Shown piece after piece: positions 37,502 to 45,711 of a stretch of DNA of 64,000 bases. This stretch comes from Geothrix edaphica (GTDB taxonomy: Bacteria > Acidobacteriota > Holophagae > Holophagales > Holophagaceae). Position 1 is the stretch's first letter. Each line of letters begins with the position of its first letter. The notes under the pieces are model-generated. The model was not told where the DNA came from and ran no database searches. It saw only the letters and a program-made list of their open reading frames with translations. The translations under genes and the position numbers were made by a program. The stretch is taken from assembly GCF_030268045.1 (NCBI RefSeq), contig NZ_BSDC01000001.1, positions 496,001-560,000 of the forward strand. The letters run 5' to 3'.

Positions 37502-38967
37502 TGACCGGCTTCGCGCAGGGGCTCCTGGGTGCGCTCCTCCGGGACACGCCCTACATCACGCCCCAACTCTTCCTGATGGTCGTGGCCACGCTCATGCTCT
37601 GGCCCGGCGACCTCTTCTTCAACCGGAACGAAAAGCACCGGTGGGCGCCCATCACCCTGGTGGTCCTTGCCGTCACCGCGGCCCTGATCGGCCGCACGCC
37701 GGACGGCGAGGGCTTCTCCCGCATGTTCCGCATGGATGGCTTCACCCGGGGCTTCCAGATGCTGTGCGTGCTGGGCGCCGCGGCCACCGTGGCCCTCAGC
37801 GTGAAGCTGCTCAACGGCCTCAAGCAGCAGACGGTGGAGTACTACGCCCTGATCCTGTTCTCCCTGGCGGGCATGCTCTTCCTCTGCGGTGCCTCCGACC
37901 TGATCTCCATGTATTTCAGTCTCGAGCTGATGGCCATCTGCATCTACATCCTGGTGGCCTACCTGCGGGACCGCGCCACCAGCGTGGAAGCCGGTGTGAA
38001 GTACTTCCTGCTGGGGGCCTTCTCCAGCGGCATCCTCGTCTACGGCATCAGCCTGCTCTACGGCGCCGCCGGCGGCACCACCACGAACCTGGCGGACCTG
38101 GACCGCGCCCTGGCGCTCACTCCGACCACCAGCAACCTGCTGGTCTTCTCCGGGGTGCTGATGGTGCTGATCGGCATGGCCTTCAAGGTGGCGGCCGTCC
38201 CCTTCCACATGTGGTCGCCGGATGCCTATGAGGGCGCCCCCACGCCCATCACCATGTTCATGGCCACGGCCCCCAAGGCCGCCGCCCTGGCCGCCTTCCT
38301 GCGCGTCTTCGGCTCGGGCCTCCACGGCGTGTCCAGCGACTGGGTGCTGCCCCTCTGCTACATCGCCGGGGCCAGCATGATCCTGGGCAACGTGACCGCC
38401 GTGAAGCAGGAGAGCATGAAGCGCCTGCTGGCCTACTCCAGCATCGCCCACGTGGGCTACATGCTGCTGGGCGTGCTCTCGGGCGATCCCAGGGCAGGGG
38501 CCCAGGCGGTGTGGCTCTACATGCTCATCTACATCGTGATGAACACCGGTGCCTTCGCCGTGGTGATCTACCTCCAGGGCAAGGGCGAGGGCGAGCGCAT
38601 CGAGGACTTCAGGGGCCTGGGCCGCAAGCACCCCGTGCTGGGCTTCGCCATGATGATCTTCCTGCTGAGCCTGGCCGGGATCCCGCCCCTGGCGGGCTTC
38701 TTCGGCAAGTTCTACCTGTTCAAGCTGGCCATCGAGCAGGGCTTCGTCACCCTCACCACCATCGCGCTGCTCACCAGTGCCGTGGGTGCCTACTACTACC
38801 TGGGCGTGGTCGCGCAGATGTACTTCCGCGAGCCCGACGGCGAGCCCGTGGCGCCCATGGGTGCCACCTCCGTCTTCGTCGTGACCCTGGCCTGCGCCCT
38901 GGTCCTGGTGGCCACGGCCTTCGGCCCCTGGCTGGTGGATTGGGCCTCTAAAATCACGTGGGTGTAG
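37501..38967 (+). CDS. nuoN: NADH-quinone oxidoreductase subunit N
   Basis: 488-aa third antiporter-like subunit, 14 membrane spans. Core motifs: FSLELMAICIYILVAYLRD (Glu in the fifth span), FKVAAVPFHMWSPDAYEGAPTPITMFMATAPK (proton-path Lys and quinone-antiporter signature). Ends nuo; a terminator follows 20 bp later. No His-rich region, unlike NuoL and NuoM. Confidence 0.95.
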   Translation: MTGFAQGLLGALLRDTPYITPQLFLMVVATLMLWPGDLFFNRNEKHRWAPITLVVLAVTAALIGRTPDGEGFSRMFRMDGFTRGFQMLCVLGAAATVALSVKLLNGLKQQTVEYYALILFSLAGMLFLCGASDLISMYFSLELMAICIYILVAYLRDRATSVEAGVKYFLLGAFSSGILVYGISLLYGAAGGTTTNLADLDRALALTPTTSNLLVFSGVLMVLIGMAFKVAAVPFHMWSPDAYEGAPTPITMFMATAPKAAALAAFLRVFGSGLHGVSSDWVLPLCYIAGASMILGNVTAVKQESMKRLLAYSSIAHVGYMLLGVLSGDPRAGAQAVWLYMLIYIVMNTGAFAVVIYLQGKGEGERIEDFRGLGRKHPVLGFAMMIFLLSLAGIPPLAGFFGKFYLFKLAIEQGFVTLTTIALLTSAVGAYYYLGVVAQMYFREPDGEPVAPMGATSVFVVTLACALVLVATAFGPWLVDWASKITWV

Positions 38968-38987
38968 GCCCCGGTCGTACACTGGGA

Positions 38988-39015
38988 GGCGCGGGGCGAC
39001 CCGCGCCTTTTCTTT
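38988..39015 (+). terminator. Rho-independent terminator after nuoN
   Basis: Perfect 8-bp stem GGCGCGGG / CCCGCGCC closed by a GCGA (GNRA-type) loop, then TTTTCTTT. It separates nuo from the ATP synthase genes. Confidence 0.85.
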
Positions 39016-39027
39016 GGGGGATGATCG

Positions 39028-39309
39028 GTGATCTTCAGGCGCGGCGGGGACGCGGATCCCGGGGAGCGGGCCCTCTGGGGCGACCTCATGTCCATGGGCC
39101 TGACCTTCCCGCTCTGCATCGCCCTGGGGTTCTTCCTGGGGCGCTGGCTCGGCGGGCGGTTCGGGCATCCGGCCGTGGGGCAGTGGGTGGGCCTGGTCTG
39201 GGGCATTTCCGCGGCCTTCTGGGAGCTCTACAAGGTGAACCGGCGCATGGCGAAGCGGGATGCGGAGGAGCTGAAGCACCTCGATGACGGGAAGGGCCCC
39301 CATGAGTGA
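39028..39309 (+). CDS. AtpZ/AtpI-family small membrane protein
   Basis: 93 aa with two membrane segments (about residues 25-45 and 52-72) joined by the Gly-rich turn GRWLGGRFGH, the layout of AtpZ/AtpI-like ATP synthase accessory proteins (F0F1-ATPase subunit family). Such proteins help assemble the c-ring or carry magnesium. GTG start at 39028, soon after the nuo terminator. Its last codons overlap the next gene by eight bases. Confidence 0.75.
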   Translation: MIFRRGGDADPGERALWGDLMSMGLTFPLCIALGFFLGRWLGGRFGHPAVGQWVGLVWGISAAFWELYKVNRRMAKRDAEELKHLDDGKGPHE

Positions 39310-39706
39310 TGACGGGAGCCTGGATGAGGGCGGGGACCACCTCCGCCGCGTGACCGAGGCGATGGTGGTCCTGGGGCTCCTGGGCGTCCCGCTCTGGGGC
39401 TTCCTGCGCTCCTGGACCGCCGCCCTGGCCTTCGGCGTGGGGGCCCTGGCCAGCCTGGCCTTCTGGACCCTCCACCGCCGTCTGACCGCCCGGATGCTGA
39501 CGCCTTCGGTGCGCCGGAGGTGGCTCTACGGCTTCCTGTCCCTGGGCAAACTGGCGTTGATCGCGTTGGTGCTGCGTGGGATGATGGGGAGATACCCGGC
39601 GGAAGCCCTGCCGCTGGCCCTGGGAGTGCTTCTCTTCGTGGCCGGCATCCTCCTGGAAGCCGTGCGTCTCGTCTTCCAGAAACCTGAAGCCACACCGCCT
39701 GATTGA
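39302..39706 (+). CDS. ATP synthase subunit I-like protein
   Basis: 134 aa with four membrane segments; by position between the AtpZ-like gene and atpB it is the AtpI/uncI counterpart, though the sequence alone is not diagnostic. ATG at 39302 (MSDDGSLDEGG) overlaps the previous stop. A basic cytoplasmic loop (HRRLTARMLTPSVRRRW) lies between spans two and three. Probably an assembly factor for the c-ring. Confidence 0.65.
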   Translation: MSDDGSLDEGGDHLRRVTEAMVVLGLLGVPLWGFLRSWTAALAFGVGALASLAFWTLHRRLTARMLTPSVRRRWLYGFLSLGKLALIALVLRGMMGRYPAEALPLALGVLLFVAGILLEAVRLVFQKPEATPPD

Positions 39707-39718
39707 GGTCCGACCGAG

Positions 39719-40450
39719 ATGGAACACCACGCATCGTTGCTCGCCCAGTGGCTCACCCAGGTGCTCCACCTGTCCCAGCACCCGTGGCCCGGCTTCGCCC
39801 ATGGGGCGGCCCTGTCCGTCCTGGAGCGCTACGACCACCTGCTGAACGCGGCCCTGGCGGCCCTCGTGGCCATGCTCTTCACGGCCCTGGTGCGGAAGAA
39901 CCTGGCCCGGATCCCCGGCCCCCTCCAGCAGATGTTCGAAGGCGTGGTCGAGTGGCTCAAGGGCATGATCAACGACAACATCGCCCACCACGGGGAGAAG
40001 CACCTGCCCTTCATCGGGACCATGGCGCTCTTCGTCTTCTTCAACAACCTCTTCGGCCTCCTCCCGGCCCTGAGCCCCGGCACCAGCAACTGGAACGTGA
40101 CCCTGGGTGCGGCCCTGGTGGTGTTCGGCTACTACAACTTCCACGGGATGAAGGAGCAGGGAGCCGGTAAGTACTGGCTGCACTTCGCCGGGCCCATCTG
40201 GTGGCTGGCCCCGCTCATGTTCCCCCTGGAGATCCTGGGCCTGCTCAGCCGGATCCTCAGCCACTCGCTCCGTCTCTTCGGCAACATCGCCGGCGAGCAC
40301 GTCGTGGCCGGCATCTTCTTCGGCCTCATGCCCCTGCTGCTGCCCGTGCCCATGATGTTCCTGGGCCTCTTCTTCGGACTCATCCAGACCTTCGTGTTCA
40401 CGATGCTGGCCACCATCTACTTGAGTGGCGCCGTCTCCCACGAGCATTGA
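39719..40450 (+). CDS. atpB: ATP synthase F0 subunit a
   Basis: 243-aa stator subunit providing the proton half-channels. The essential arginine is in SHSLRLFGNIAGEHVV, and the last helix IQTFVFTMLATIYLSGAVSHEH is the usual end. Five or six membrane spans. The next gene is atpE after a 103-bp gap. Genes for subunits b, delta, alpha, gamma, beta and epsilon are not in the window. Confidence 0.95.
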   Translation: MEHHASLLAQWLTQVLHLSQHPWPGFAHGAALSVLERYDHLLNAALAALVAMLFTALVRKNLARIPGPLQQMFEGVVEWLKGMINDNIAHHGEKHLPFIGTMALFVFFNNLFGLLPALSPGTSNWNVTLGAALVVFGYYNFHGMKEQGAGKYWLHFAGPIWWLAPLMFPLEILGLLSRILSHSLRLFGNIAGEHVVAGIFFGLMPLLLPVPMMFLGLFFGLIQTFVFTMLATIYLSGAVSHEH

Positions 40451-40456
40451 TGAGTC

Positions 40457-40484
40457 ATCAGCTGTCGGCTATCAGCTGTCAGCT
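40457..40484 (+). repeat. Tandem 14-bp repeat upstream of atpE
   Basis: ATCAGCTGTCGGCT is followed at once by ATCAGCTGTCAGCT, one mismatch. Farther on, GGGCGGG (40510-40516) pairs with CCCGCCC (40526-40532) as a hairpin 20 bases before the atpE start. Either could adjust atpE mRNA processing, since subunit c is needed in many copies per enzyme. Confidence 0.5.
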
Positions 40485-40553
40485 ACCACATAGCATTTCC
40501 AACCCCGGAGGGCGGGATTCCGAACCCCGCCCCCAGAACCCACGAGGTTTGCC

Positions 40554-40850
40554 ATGAAGAAGTTCCTCACCACCGCCTTCCTGTTCACCCTGGCCGCCGT
40601 CGCCTTCGCGCAGGGCGCCCCCGCCGCCTCCAAGAGCCTCTTCGAAGGCCAGTTCACCGCCCACATCGCGCTTGCCATCGCCGCCGCCGGCTGCGGTCTG
40701 GCCCAGGGCAAGGCTGTGGTCGCCGCCTGCGAGGGCGTGGCCCGCAACCCCCAGGCCGCCGGCAACATCCGCACCACCATGATCATCGGTCTGGCCCTCA
40801 TCGAGGCCCTCGTGATCTACGTGCTCGTCGCCGCCTTCGCCATCAAGTAG
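40554..40850 (+). CDS. atpE: ATP synthase F0 subunit c with N-terminal signal-like segment
   Basis: 98-aa rotor subunit. Residues 1-20 ([20 protein letters not shown]) look like a cleavable signal peptide or a third membrane segment, an extra over the normal 70-85-aa hairpin. The two core helices follow: the first ends in [15 protein letters not shown], the cytoplasmic loop, and the second has the ion-carrying Glu in [13 protein letters not shown]. Ala-Leu follow that Glu where sodium-type rings have Ser-Thr, which favours protons, although a Gln in the first helix (GLAQGKA) resembles sodium rings. Ends the operon; a strong terminator follows. Confidence 0.93.
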   Translation: MKKFLTTAFLFTLAAVAFAQGAPAASKSLFEGQFTAHIALAIAAAGCGLAQGKAVVAACEGVARNPQAAGNIRTTMIIGLALIEALVIYVLVAAFAIK

Positions 40851-40868
40851 GGCGGAGTCGATGTTCAG

Positions 40869-40902
40869 CGGGGCGCCCCTTTTCCGGGCGCCCCGTTTTT
40901 TT
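40869..40902 (+). terminator. Rho-independent terminator after atpE
   Basis: Perfect 10-bp stem CGGGGCGCCC / GGGCGCCCCG with a seven-base loop, followed by seven T residues. A textbook terminator; it shows that the F0 genes end here and that the F1 genes are not part of this operon. Confidence 0.95.
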
Positions 40903-40931
40903 ATGATCCATTCTGAGGAATATCGGTAAAG

Positions 40932-42113
40932 ATGCTGGACGTCATGCGCCACCATGCCCTGTTCCCCATGCCCCCGGAGGTCACCCAGGTGATCCTGGGC
41001 GGGGGGTCCCCCATCGACTTGGAGGGCCTGCGCATCCAGTCCCACGACGAGGCCTGGAACTTCGCCCTGAACTACGGCTACGACATGGGCATCCCTGCGC
41101 AGCGCGCCCATGTGCTGCGGGTCTACGAGGATGCCATCGACTTCCTCGAGGGGGTGGTCCTGGACGGGACGGACCTGCACGTTCCCAACGAGCTGAGGGG
41201 CCTGGAGGATCCCCTGGACCTTCTCGTCTGGGCCTCCGAGCGCCCCCGCACCCTGGACGGCCGTTGGTCCTGCGCCATCCTCCGCGTGATGCACACCCTC
41301 TTCCACGTGGACCACAACGTGAACCTGCGCTACCTCCCGGAGATCCAGCGCCAGGTCTTCAGCCGCTACGACCAGTTTCTCGTGTGCGAGGACGGCCGCT
41401 GGCTGCTCCGGGGCGCCTATGAGGTGCCGCTGGTGGCGGTGGAGCGCAAGGAGAACAAGGACCGGGTGTCCATGCTCCTCAAGATGCTGCACAAGCCCGA
41501 GAACGTGGCCGAGACCATCTATGACCAGATTGGCATCCGCTTCGTGGCCGAGGACCGCCTGGGCGTCCTCATGGCCATCCGCTTCCTCCTGGACCACCAC
41601 GTGCTGATGCCCACCCACATCAAGCCCAGCCGGAGCCGGAACCTGATGATCGACCTGACGGCCCTGGCCGCCTGGACCGAGGCCCTGCCGCCCCTGTTCC
41701 AGATCCAGGACCTGAGCCCCGAGGAGCGGCAGGCGCTCAGCGCCACCCTGGCCCTCAAATCCGGCGGCATTGAACAAAACCCCTTTTCCAGCAAAGATTA
41801 TTCAGCCATCCAGTTCACCGCCCGCACGCTGATCCGACTGCCGGGTCCGGGCGCGTCGGCCCTGGTGGCCCTCCAGGACCACCTCAGGGCCCTGGGGCAC
41901 GGGGATCTGGCCGGCCTCGCCCGGATTCCAGAGTTGATCCAGGAACAGGAGGAGTTTACTTTCTTCTTCGCACATGAAGTCCAAGTGATGGAACAATCAG
42001 GGTTTCAAAGCTCACGATCTGGTCCGGCATCCCATTCGGAATACAAACAACGCCAGCGTGACGCTGCACGCCGGAGAGTGCTTCAGGGAATTCTTCAGGA
42101 GGAGCCATGCTGA
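40932..42113 (+). CDS. RelA/SpoT-like nucleotidyltransferase-fold protein
   Basis: 393 aa, no certain family. Residues about 180-240 resemble (p)ppGpp synthetases: KDRVSMLLKML (R-x-K-S region), IYDQIGIRFVAEDRLGVLMA (the D-x-x-G-I-R strand) and THIKPSRSRN. Farther on, SSKDYSAIQFTART and HEVQVMEQSG resemble the GYQSLH and EVQIRT catalytic blocks, including the magnesium-binding Glu. There is no HD hydrolase motif and no TGS or ACT tail. Assignment is by motif order only. It overlaps the STAS gene by seven bases, so it belongs to a three-gene regulatory operon. The last 45 codons are less GC-biased. ATG at 40932 is used; 40944 is possible. Confidence 0.6.
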   Translation: MLDVMRHHALFPMPPEVTQVILGGGSPIDLEGLRIQSHDEAWNFALNYGYDMGIPAQRAHVLRVYEDAIDFLEGVVLDGTDLHVPNELRGLEDPLDLLVWASERPRTLDGRWSCAILRVMHTLFHVDHNVNLRYLPEIQRQVFSRYDQFLVCEDGRWLLRGAYEVPLVAVERKENKDRVSMLLKMLHKPENVAETIYDQIGIRFVAEDRLGVLMAIRFLLDHHVLMPTHIKPSRSRNLMIDLTALAAWTEALPPLFQIQDLSPEERQALSATLALKSGGIEQNPFSSKDYSAIQFTARTLIRLPGPGASALVALQDHLRALGHGDLAGLARIPELIQEQEEFTFFFAHEVQVMEQSGFQSSRSGPASHSEYKQRQRDAARRRVLQGILQEEPC

Positions 42114-42445
42114 ACATCCAGACCCGCCAAGAGGGCACTGCTTCCGTGGTGTCGATCCAGGGCAAGGTCAACTTCGAGGTGACCGCCCAATTGCGGGATG
42201 TGATTAGGGAAACGGTGGCCACGGCCCAGCCCAAGCTCCTGGTGATCAACCTGGAGGGCGTGAGCTTCATCGACTCCTCGGGCCTGGGCCTGCTCGTCGC
42301 CGCCCGGAACAGCGTGGACAAGTCCGGCGGGAAGCTGCACCTGGCCTGCCTGCCCGCCCCCGTGAAGAAGACCTTCGACCAGACGAACCTCACCAACTAC
42401 TTCTCTATCTTCGCCACCGAGCAGGACGCCCTCCGCGGCGCGTGA
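42107..42445 (+). CDS. STAS-domain anti-sigma factor antagonist
   Basis: 112-aa SpoIIAA/RsbV-type protein. A single STAS domain with the phosphorylation site in FIDSSGLGLLVAA; the serine is phosphorylated by an anti-sigma kinase and dephosphorylated by a PP2C partner. GGAGGAG lies before the ATG at 42107, which overlaps the upstream stop. The downstream gene encodes such a phosphatase, forming half of a partner switch; the kinase/anti-sigma protein is not nearby. Confidence 0.93.
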   Translation: MLNIQTRQEGTASVVSIQGKVNFEVTAQLRDVIRETVATAQPKLLVINLEGVSFIDSSGLGLLVAARNSVDKSGGKLHLACLPAPVKKTFDQTNLTNYFSIFATEQDALRGA

Positions 42446-42477
42446 CAGCCGGGAACGGCCTCCCCTGAAGGTTCTGC

Positions 42478-43644
42478 ATGGCCAAGGGCGTAGTCCTGGT
42501 GGTGGATGATGAAGCGCCCATCCGGGATATCCTCAGCTTCTACCTCAAGCGGGCGGGCTACCAGGTCCTGACTGCGGGCCACGGCGTCGAGGCGCTCGGG
42601 GAGATGGGGCGGCTGAAGCCCGACCTCATCATCTCGGATCTGCGCATGCCGGAGATGTCCGGCGATGAGCTCTGCAAGCGGGTCAAGAGCGATCCCGCCA
42701 CCCAGGACATCTACTTCATCATCCTGTCCGCCCTGGACGGCACGGCCTCGCGCATCGGCAGCCTGACCCTGGGCGCCGACGACATGATCCCCAAGCCCTT
42801 CCATGCCCAGGAGGTGCTGGCCAAGGTGGACTCCACCTTCCGCCTCATCGGGATGCAGAAGGAGATCAAGCGCCAGAACAAGGAACTGACAACCTTCCAG
42901 GAGCGCGTGCGCGAGGAGATGGAGCTCGCGGCGGCCCTCCAGATGGGCCTGCTGCCCAAGCTTCCCGGCGAGGGGGCGGGCGTGCACTACACCCACTGCT
43001 ACCTTCCGGCCGCGGGCATCGGCGGGGACATCTACGCGGTCCTGCCGCTGGCGGATGGCGCCACGGCCATGATGATCGCGGACGTGAGCGGTCATGGCGT
43101 CACCGCTGCGCTCATCTCGGCCATGGTGAAGACCTCCTTCGAGAACCAGGTGCGGCTGGGCGGTGAGCCGCTGACCTGGGCCCTGGGGATGAACGAGGAC
43201 CTCTGCCGCTCGACGCTGGCCGAGCAGTTCGCCACCGCCTGGCTGGGCCGCCTGGACCCCGCCGCGGATCGCATCTGCTATGTGGCGGCCGGGCACTGCG
43301 CGCCGCTGCGCATCGTGAAGGGCTCCCGGGGCGGACTTCAGCGGTCCGAGGTCCTGCGGGGCAAGGGCTTCATGCTGGGGCTGGACGCCCAGCTGCCGTT
43401 CATGGAGCACGAAGCGGAGTTCCTGCCCGAGGACCGCCTGGTGCTGTACACGGATGGCCTGGTGGAGGTGGAGCGCGAGGATCGCACCATGCTCGAGGAG
43501 GCGGGCCTGCGCCGCATCTGCGCGGAGCTCCCTGCCGGGGCCGAGGAGGCCGCGGCCTCCGTCATCGCCCAGGCCCGCGCCTTCAATGCCCCCGCGCCCT
43601 TCGTGGACGACGTGACCCTGGTGATCCTGGACCGGAAGGCCTAG
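42478..43644 (+). CDS. Response regulator with PP2C-type serine phosphatase output (RsbU/SpoIIE-like)
   Basis: 388 aa. Receiver domain in residues 1-120 (acidic pair VVDDE, phospho-Asp in LIISDLRMPEMSG, Lys in PKPF), a coiled linker about 125-160, then a PPM phosphatase with metal-binding GGDIYAV, ADVSGHG, YTDGLVE and DDVTLVIL. It should dephosphorylate the STAS protein encoded just upstream when its receiver is phosphorylated. No sensor kinase gene is adjacent. Its TAG and the stop of the convergent hldD share the palindrome CTAG. Confidence 0.95.
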   Translation: MAKGVVLVVDDEAPIRDILSFYLKRAGYQVLTAGHGVEALGEMGRLKPDLIISDLRMPEMSGDELCKRVKSDPATQDIYFIILSALDGTASRIGSLTLGADDMIPKPFHAQEVLAKVDSTFRLIGMQKEIKRQNKELTTFQERVREEMELAAALQMGLLPKLPGEGAGVHYTHCYLPAAGIGGDIYAVLPLADGATAMMIADVSGHGVTAALISAMVKTSFENQVRLGGEPLTWALGMNEDLCRSTLAEQFATAWLGRLDPAADRICYVAAGHCAPLRIVKGSRGGLQRSEVLRGKGFMLGLDAQLPFMEHEAEFLPEDRLVLYTDGLVEVEREDRTMLEEAGLRRICAELPAGAEEAAASVIAQARAFNAPAPFVDDVTLVILDRKA

Positions 43645-44576
43645 ATCTCCGCCAGGGTGGCCGCGATGCCGGCCTCCAGCTCTGTGAATGGGGCCGTGTA
43701 GCCGGCCGCCCGCAGGCTGCGCACGTCCGCCTGGGTGAAGCTCTGGTACTTGCCGTGCAGGGCCTCGGGGAAGGGGATGTACTCGATGCGCCCCTGGCCC
43801 AGGTGGGTGATGAGGGTCTGGGCGATGTCGTTGAAGCTACGGGCCTTCCCGGTGCCGGCGTTGACGATGCCCTTCGCCATGCCCCCCCCGCCGAAGTGCA
43901 GGTTGATGGCCACGACGTCGCCCACGAAGATGAAGTCCCGGTGCTGCTCGCCGTTGGCGTACCCCTCCGTGCCCTCGAAGAGGCGGCAGACGCCACCCTC
44001 CTTCAGCTGGCGCAGCAGCTGGTGGAGCACGGACATCATGCGGCCCTTGTGGTCCTCGCGCGGCCCGAAGACGTTGAAGTAGCGCAGGCCCACCACGGGG
44101 CTCTGGATGGCCGGCAGGAGGCTCCGCACGTGCTGGTCGAAGGCCAGCTTGGAGTAGCCGTACACGTTGAGGGGCCCCTCGTTGCGGGGCACGGGCTCGA
44201 AGTCGGTGCTGGCGCCGTAGGTGGCCGCGCTGCTGGCGTAGACCAGGGGGGCCTTCCGGGCCAGGCACCAGTGGAGCAGGGCCTTCGAATCACCGAAGTT
44301 GTTCTCCATCATGTAGCGGCCGTCGGTCTCCATGGTGTCGGAGCAGGCGCCGTTGTGGAACACGGCCTCGGGGCGCAGGTCCAGCGTCCCCGCGTCCAGG
44401 CGGGCCCGGAACTCCCGCTTGTCCATGTAGTCCGAGAGGGTCAGGTCCGCCAGGTTGCGCGCCTTCTCCGCCCGGGCCAGGTTGTCCACCACGAGGATGT
44501 CCGTGTGCCCGCGGCGGTTCAGCTCCCGCACCAGGTTGCTGCCCACGAATCCCGCGCCGCCCGTGACGATGAACAT
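43641..44576 (-). CDS. hldD: ADP-L-glycero-D-manno-heptose 6-epimerase
   Basis: Makes the heptose donor for the LPS inner core. 311-aa NAD(P)-dependent extended SDR: dinucleotide motif VTGGAGFVGSNL at the start, HldD signature FHNGACSDTMETD, catalytic YGYSKLAFD (Y-x3-K), and FGPREDHKGRMMSV. ATG at 44576 with GAGGAG upstream; the longer open frame to 44642 is not needed. Two LPS-type glycosyltransferases lie 3 kb away on the same strand. Confidence 0.95.
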   Translation of the reverse strand: MFIVTGGAGFVGSNLVRELNRRGHTDILVVDNLARAEKARNLADLTLSDYMDKREFRARLDAGTLDLRPEAVFHNGACSDTMETDGRYMMENNFGDSKALLHWCLARKAPLVYASSAATYGASTDFEPVPRNEGPLNVYGYSKLAFDQHVRSLLPAIQSPVVGLRYFNVFGPREDHKGRMMSVLHQLLRQLKEGGVCRLFEGTEGYANGEQHRDFIFVGDVVAINLHFGGGGMAKGIVNAGTGKARSFNDIAQTLITHLGQGRIEYIPFPEALHGKYQSFTQADVRSLRAAGYTAPFTELEAGIAATLAEI

Positions 44577-44693
44577 GCCCCACTCCTCTGCCGCATCCAG
44601 GATAACGGCTTCACCGTCGCCCAATTCATTGGCCGACGGCATAAGGGGCCATCACGGAGTGCTCTGGCTTTGCCAGGCACCCCGCAACAGCCC

Positions 44694-45644
44694 CTAACCG
44701 ATGGCCTCTTCCGGTTCCGGCCGCTGGAGCCGCTTCAGCAGCCTCGGTCCCAGCTCGGCCACGAAGGTGGCGGCCAGGATCAGGAGGCCGCCCGCCAGCT
44801 GCACGGGGCCCAGGTGCTCCAGGACGCCCGGGACGACGCCGCTGACGGCGATGCCGGCCGTCCAGACGGGCTCCAGGCTGAACAGGATGGCGCTTTCCGT
44901 GGCGCCCAGGCGGGCCTGCATGGTGCTCTGCACGTAGAAGGCCAGCGTGGTGGCCAGCAGCCCCATGAAGCCGAGGGCGACCCAGGTCCCGCCCCGGGCG
45001 AGGGCCGCACTGGCCCCCTGGAAGCCGTGCGGCGCCGGCAGGGCGAGGGTGACGATCAGCGAGATGGCCCCGGTGACCGCCACCTGCATGAAGGCCAGCA
45101 CCCACCCCGACGAGCGGCGGGAGAAGTGCGCCGTCATCACGATGTGGAACCCGCAGAGCACGGCCGCCAGCAGGGTCTCCGAATCGCCGCGGTTCCAGCC
45201 GCCCCAGGCCGCCCCGGGCTCGTGGACCAGCAGGGCGAGCCCTGTCAGGGCCACCAGGGCGGCCAGGCCGTGGGAGGGCCGCAGGCGGTCGCCCGCCAGC
45301 AGGGCCACCAGGGGCGTGAAGATCACATAGAGCCCCGTGATGAACCCGGACTTCGAGGTGGAGGTGAAGCGGAGGCCATCGGTCTGCAGCCAGAACAGCG
45401 TGGCCAGCACCAGTCCCAGCCAGAGGCCGTCCAGGGCATCCCGCCGCCGGACGGGCACCCGGAGCAGCAGCATCATCAGGCCCAGGCCCGCGGCGCCGAT
45501 GGCGAACCGGAGGGTGAGCAGCGCTCCCACGGACAGGCCGGCCTGGAGGCAGTACTTGGTGGCGGGGAAGCCGCCTCCCCAGATGGCCGCAATGGCCGCC
45601 ATGGCGAAGACGGCGAAGAGGTGGGACCTGCGGGACTCCGGCAT
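44694..45644 (-). CDS. EamA/DMT-family transporter
   Basis: 316 aa with ten membrane segments in two EamA repeats (about residues 12-145 and 160-300). WGGGFPATKYCL in the first helix region is typical. The family exports small metabolites such as amino acids; no substrate can be inferred from the neighbours. The chain ends in a charged tail (KRLQRPEPEEAIG). Upstream of hldD with a 117-bp gap holding a weak hairpin (GTGC-TGGC / GCCA-GCAC). Confidence 0.88.
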   Translation of the reverse strand: MPESRRSHLFAVFAMAAIAAIWGGGFPATKYCLQAGLSVGALLTLRFAIGAAGLGLMMLLLRVPVRRRDALDGLWLGLVLATLFWLQTDGLRFTSTSKSGFITGLYVIFTPLVALLAGDRLRPSHGLAALVALTGLALLVHEPGAAWGGWNRGDSETLLAAVLCGFHIVMTAHFSRRSSGWVLAFMQVAVTGAISLIVTLALPAPHGFQGASAALARGGTWVALGFMGLLATTLAFYVQSTMQARLGATESAILFSLEPVWTAGIAVSGVVPGVLEHLGPVQLAGGLLILAATFVAELGPRLLKRLQRPEPEEAIG

Positions 45645-45711
45645 CCTTCCAGGCTATCGCCGCGCTCCGTTCCGGCGAAGGAGGAATCGCGAAGCCCTTG
45701 ACGTTTTGTTG

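Noticed and set aside
43636-43650. Shared CTAG at the stops of two convergent genes as a special signal
   Set aside because: Convergent TAG codons naturally form this palindrome; a four-base overlap is common in compact genomes.
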